64,000 bases of DNA from Chiridota heheva (Eukaryota; Echinodermata; Holothuroidea; Apodida; Chiridotidae): assembly GCA_020152595.1 (NCBI GenBank), contig JAIGNY010003179.1, forward strand, positions 312,501 to 376,500, in the 5' to 3' direction. This document shows, one piece after another, positions 36,001 to 42,000 of this stretch. The translations under genes and the position numbers were made by a program. The notes below the pieces were generated by a model. The model searched no databases. It saw only the letters and a program-made list of their open reading frames with translations, and was not told where the DNA came from. Numbering within the stretch: position 1 is the stretch's first letter; each line of letters opens with the position of its first letter.

Positions 36001-39000
36001 GGTTGGTATATTATAAATACCCTTTCTAGATTCAGTGTTACTACTTGTTGACATATCCCATGGTTTTTAAGCCACAAAATTGCAGGACAAAATATGATAG
36101 AATACAAAAAGACTTTGAGGAATCTGAGGCTATGACATCACAACTAGTCTGATTTCAGTCGTTTCTACTCAAAATATAACAAACTTTATACTTAGATATC
36201 TCTTTTATAGAATAAATTTTTTGAATGCTTTCTTCACTATTTTGTTTCTTTTAAACTCCTTTCTCATGATTTGCTTGACCCCTGACCTAATCCCTTATTA
36301 ATGTATGCACATCAAGCCTTTTCTATATTGTTTGAAAGAGTGTTAGATTCTGAGCTGATACAGTTTTGATTTTGTAAAAGGCACTTTTAGTTTTTGAGTT
36401 AGGCTGATCAAGGTTTTAATTTATGCAAAATTTGTGATGTATGACTGGGTGGACAGCTCAATATCTTTATTTAATTATTTCAATTTTTTTCGTAAATCTT
36501 AGACACCTGGATATTATGAGAAAGTCTATTTCTACTATAATTTGATTGGCGCTTCAAAAACATTTGATCACAGTGCTTATTTGCTACACCCTTCAAAGCA
36601 TTGTGATAGACATTTTAAGCACAAAGGATTTAGAAAAGAAAATAACAAGGTTGCCCTGTAATACATCAAAAAATTTGCATTAAATATGCAAATTGTTGCC
36701 TGAGATTTAAAAACGCTGTAAAGGGGTGTCAAGGTTCAATCAATTTTAAAGAAATTTTTTTGCTACAATAATGATTTTTGATAGATTGTCATTGCTGCCC
36801 CTACAAGTCCACATATCTTTCTAAGCAATAGTTGCTTTCTAAGCAATAGTCAAATCCAATTATTTCCCCGATAAATTAATGAATTATTTTCTTTTGTACA
36901 GGGTTTAGACATGGGCGGATTACAGAAGGAGTTCTTCCAGCTGATTGTGGAGTCCGTCTTTGATCCAAGTCACGGCATGTTCATGTGCAGTGACGAGACA
37001 AGACTGGTGTGGTTCAGCAGTGAGTCGAATACATACAGTTATAACATATAGACTTAGATAAGAATGTAGTCTTTGTGGCATTTGCGTGTTTCTATGCAAT
37101 TGTGATATATTGCGACAATATATATTTTAACATAGTTTTGAAGTAAATATTCCATAATTGGTTGTAAGTAGTAAAACTCTGTCCTGCAAACCTTCAGTGT
37201 AACTTGAAACCACACCGACACAACTCAAGCAGTGTTAAGACATGTGGTAGCATAGCAAGATTAGTTTTGAAAAGGAATGATATTATATTTTAGCAATTTA
37301 AAATCATCAGATCTAATAACTAGAGTTTCCTAAAGATCAGGTTGCAACATCTTGAGCTGAAGTGGAAGACAATATGTTATTTATAAACTATTACAAATAG
37401 TGCATTTTTCTTTCACAATGTACAGGTTCGTCCCTTGAACTCAACAAGGAGTTCGAGGTGGTTGGGATTATTCTTGGCTTAGCCATTTATAACGGCGTCA
37501 TCTTAGACATCCACTTCCCGAAGACCTTGTACAAGAAGCTTCACGGTCTGGAGGTTGACCTCGGTGACCTACAGGAAGTACAACCTGCACTTGCTCATGG
37601 ACTCAAGGTAGGTGCACCTTTTTTTGGTTTGATTCATATCTTACAAGATTTGAAACAAATCAGTACATAGTAGTGAATTTCACAAGTTTAAAAACCACAA
37701 TGAAGTTTTTCCTTGATTACTTTTCAGATAAGTATTCAAAGGATTATTTCCGTGGTCAGAAATATCCATCATGAATGATAAAACTACTTCAATATCTCAT
37801 TCTGTTTGGGATGTATCAGGTTTTAAGCTTGTGGGAGAATGAGCGGTGTGTTTAGTCTATGATGTCACACTCTCAATCTGTAAATAAATGTGATTGTATT
37901 TTATTGGAAATTATTTCAAAAACCAGGTATTTTGTTAACATGGACATTGTGCAGGTAAAAATTACAACACAATTCAACATTGTGATTGGTCAAAATATTT
38001 ACAATATCACTGACACGCCAATCATTTACTGCTGCGTAGGTGACGCTAGTATGTTACGGATTCATTAGTGAATGGTCAAAATATTTACACAATCACCGAC
38101 AAGAAAATTATTTTAAAGACCAGCTATTTTCTTAAAAGGGACAATGTGGAGATAAAAATTACAATACAATTCAACATTGTGATTGGTCAAAATATTTACA
38201 CAATCACTGACACGCCAATCAATTACTGCTGCGGAAGTGACGCTAGTATGTCACGGATTTATTGGTGATTGGTCAAATTTTTTACACAATCCCTGAAAAG
38301 CCATTCAAATACCGCCACAGAAGTGACATTACTAATTTTTTTTTCTTCCTCTTTTTCAGGAATTATTGGAATTTGATGGTGATATAGAGGAGATTTTTTG
38401 TCAGACATTCCAAGTTTCATATAACGCCATGGGTCATCAGGTCACGGCAGATCTGAAAAAGGATGGATCCCTTATACCAGTAACGCAAGAGGTAAGGAAC
38501 TTCATGTCAGACTTTTTCTGAATGAGAACAGTACACTCAAAAAGAAAAAAAATGCCCCACTTAGTTACCCAGATTTTGTTGCTATGCAAATTCATGCGGT
38601 GGTTGGTTGAAAAAACTGTCAATCATCGAACTCAGATATGTTAATTGATAGGGAGGGCGTGTATTTTGTAAGACATGAATGGCCAGGAAATAGTTCATTG
38701 TTGATTGAGCAATGTCAGGATGATTTGATAATGTATAGATGTGTCAGCCTTTATGTACCTGTGGTTTCGCATTGGGAAATTTTCAAAAAAATGATTAATG
38801 TGACTACTTTTGAATGAAATTCTTAAAAGGGATATGATTATATTTCTCTCCTTGTAGCGAAAAGTTGGATCAAACCCAGTGTTCTCTGTAAATGACTATC
38901 ACTTTTCTAGTATAAACATGAAACTTATGTTCTTAAAGGAATATTCCGGGATTTTCCTGTTCATATATATATGATAGAGAACTATTAAAGAAACACATTG

Positions 39001-42000
39001 GTATACAAATTATGTTGATATCTTATTCCGTTTAGGAGTTACTGCATTTCAAAGATTGCACCAGTGTGTTGAAAAGTGACCTCACAGTGTACAGTGTGAT
39101 GTCATAAAGGAAGATATGAGGATGAAAATTCACAGGAATATTCCTTTAATGTAATTCTGTAAATATTTTCCCACACATTCAACCACTGATGTTGTTCAAC
39201 CATCTTTCGTATAAAATTGTAAAATGGGCTAGGGCTAGGGTATGGCAGGGTTTAAAATAATGTTCGTCATTCTTCACCATAAGCCTAATGGCTCATTGAC
39301 GCACTTCTTAAGACCATGGGATGAAGGTGAGTTGTGGTGGGTTGTGGACTGAGTCTAACATGACTTGTCGCAGCAGTCAAGATCTGGCCCAGTTAATCCA
39401 CTCCATTTTATTAAGCTGTCAATCCATCTTGCAAGGGGGCGACCAGTAACTCTCTTGGTACCTGAGGAAAGCCCGCACATCAAAATAATGTTCATCTCAT
39501 GTAAATATAAGAGTCGACTTCAATCATTGAGACTTTTGTGGCGTGATATATTTGCATATTTACTTGGAATATCCAGGCCTAAGAATTGAAGAAAAGCTGT
39601 AAGATTGTAATTATTTACTTTTAGATAATATCTTGGTATGTTATTTCTAGGTGTCATGTCTTACCATCGTTCGAAACCTTCAAGAAGTAATTCAATTCTT
39701 AAAAATTATCCTTGCATTGTAAGAAACTTTGGATTTATTTTCATATTTCTCATTTGGCAGAACAAGGAGGAGTTTGTGCAGCTGTACACCAAATACATCC
39801 TAGTGACCAATATCAGCCGTCAATTTGAGGTGAGGCTGCTTTCATGTTTTATTTACTTCCAGATATTTTCTTACCTGGCTATATCTCCTGCCAAAGTCAG
39901 GAAAGCATGCGAACAATACGAACCTCGTTCACGGAATGCCTTTCATCTCAGCGATGCCTTGAATCAATCATGAAAACAAAAACAAAAATCAAATATGGAA
40001 AATGTTTTTCACAACATGAATTACATGCATTTTGAAGGCTAAAAACCATAAGCAGGCCCCTGGACTCCACGCCGTTATGGCTTTTTGCTTCCTAAAAAAC
40101 TAACGGGAACAGCAGCCATTCTTTATTTATGTTTGTAGGAACAGTTATGGGTGGAGGTGGAAGGAGGGGGGGCATGACTTCTGGTACCACTGGCTTTGAT
40201 TAAACATGAAGAGTTGTTTCACAGTTTAAAATACTTGATCAAATACAATCTAATTGTCAGCTTTTTTATCTATTTATTCGATTAACTAAAAGTATTAAAA
40301 TGAGCTCACTGATTGTACATTTTACCGACAGGCCTTTGCTCAAGGTTTTCATCGTGTCTGTGGTGGACCTGTCTTGAGCCTCTTTCATCCGACAGAGACA
40401 GAATTGCTGGTTTGTGGTATGGAGGAGCTGGACTTTAAAGCATTAGAGGATGGGGTGACCTATGAAGATGGTTTTAACAAGTAAACAAAGCAACTTACAT
40501 TATCTTAGTAAAGGCTTTCCAGTTTTTCTCGTACTCTTATGTGGGTGGGTGTGTATGTGTGAGGCGAGGGAGGGGGGTGGGTTGGGAGTAAATGATGTCA
40601 TGAATTTTATAGACAGCTACATTCAACTTTATGCTAATTAAAAAGGTTTCCATTTCTCGTTGCACTGTGATTTCCACAATTTTTGTTTGTTTTTCTGTGT
40701 GTGTGTATGCATTTGTGTGAGCTTAGAGAAAGAAGAGGGGGGAGGGGGTAAATAGATAAATGGCATACAAATTTAGATATCTGTATTCAGAATGATCGGT
40801 CTTTTCATCTAGATTTGAAACTACAGAATTTAGAGCCATGTTCGGATGCATATAGGATCCCTCTCTGTCCATATATCTTAAAAGTTGCATAATCATCATG
40901 CATTTTGATCCTTTTCACAGGGAGCATAAGACCATCATTGGGTTTTGGAAGGTGGTGCATGCAATGACAACGGAGCAAAAGAAACAACTACTGCGTTTTA
41001 TCACCGGGAGTGCCAGGGTAAGGCATACAACCTTTGTTTTAACATCATTAAAACAGTGGCGAAGATAAGCTATCGAGGGGGGTGGTGTCAAAAATAAAAT
41101 AAAAATATTTTTTTATGCAAACAGTAGGTCAATCGGAGTTGGAATTATTTATTTCCCACGGTTCCGTGAATAAAGGTGTCAAAAATCTTCCCACGAAAAA
41201 TCGTGACAGATATAATATTACTGTGGTGAGTACATCTTTATATGCTCCCTCTTTCGGAATTTAATGTACTTTTGATTGCACAACTACTTTGGGGACGTTT
41301 TTAGAGCACATAATTACCACATATACTGTTGTTAGAAATTTTAAAAATTACATTAATTTTCTTTTAAATTTTTGTAAAAATGATTTTTGTTTCTTTCTGG
41401 GAATTTTGATTTTCCCTAGCTATAAACGCCGAAACTGTGTTTTTTTTTCCAGCTCCAAGGTCAGTTATTTTACACAATCCCCTCAAGTTATTACTCTCCG
41501 ACAAATTCAATTGTTGTATGTCACAAACTCTCAGGAAATCATTAGTCTTAAACCTCGCAATACATTCTCTGTCTTAAGCCCCGACAAAACCTCAAATCTG
41601 TGGGGTCTATTATTGCTCGCAACAGAAACCACAATCCAGCACAAGCAATTACACCAGGGATTTCTTATTTCTACAATGCACACACTTTACCTCACTTTTC
41701 ATGGTCACAACCTGACATTGATAGTAAACAAATTTCACTGCAGCTGCACTGACTTTTTCACTCACTACAAGGACAAAAGTATTCCTCTGTGGTCAAAGAG
41801 TCTGGCTTGAAGTAATAATTTACAAATATGACGGTATTTTACAGTGAAGGTTTTGTTTGTTTATTAATAAGTGAATTTAAGTGATGTTTTTGTCCAACCT
41901 TGTATGCTTGGAGGACTTTTTAGACTCAAAATTTATTGCGACAGATTTTCATAATGTATGTCACTAAATGACATACATGAATGTAAGAATATCTGGTTTC

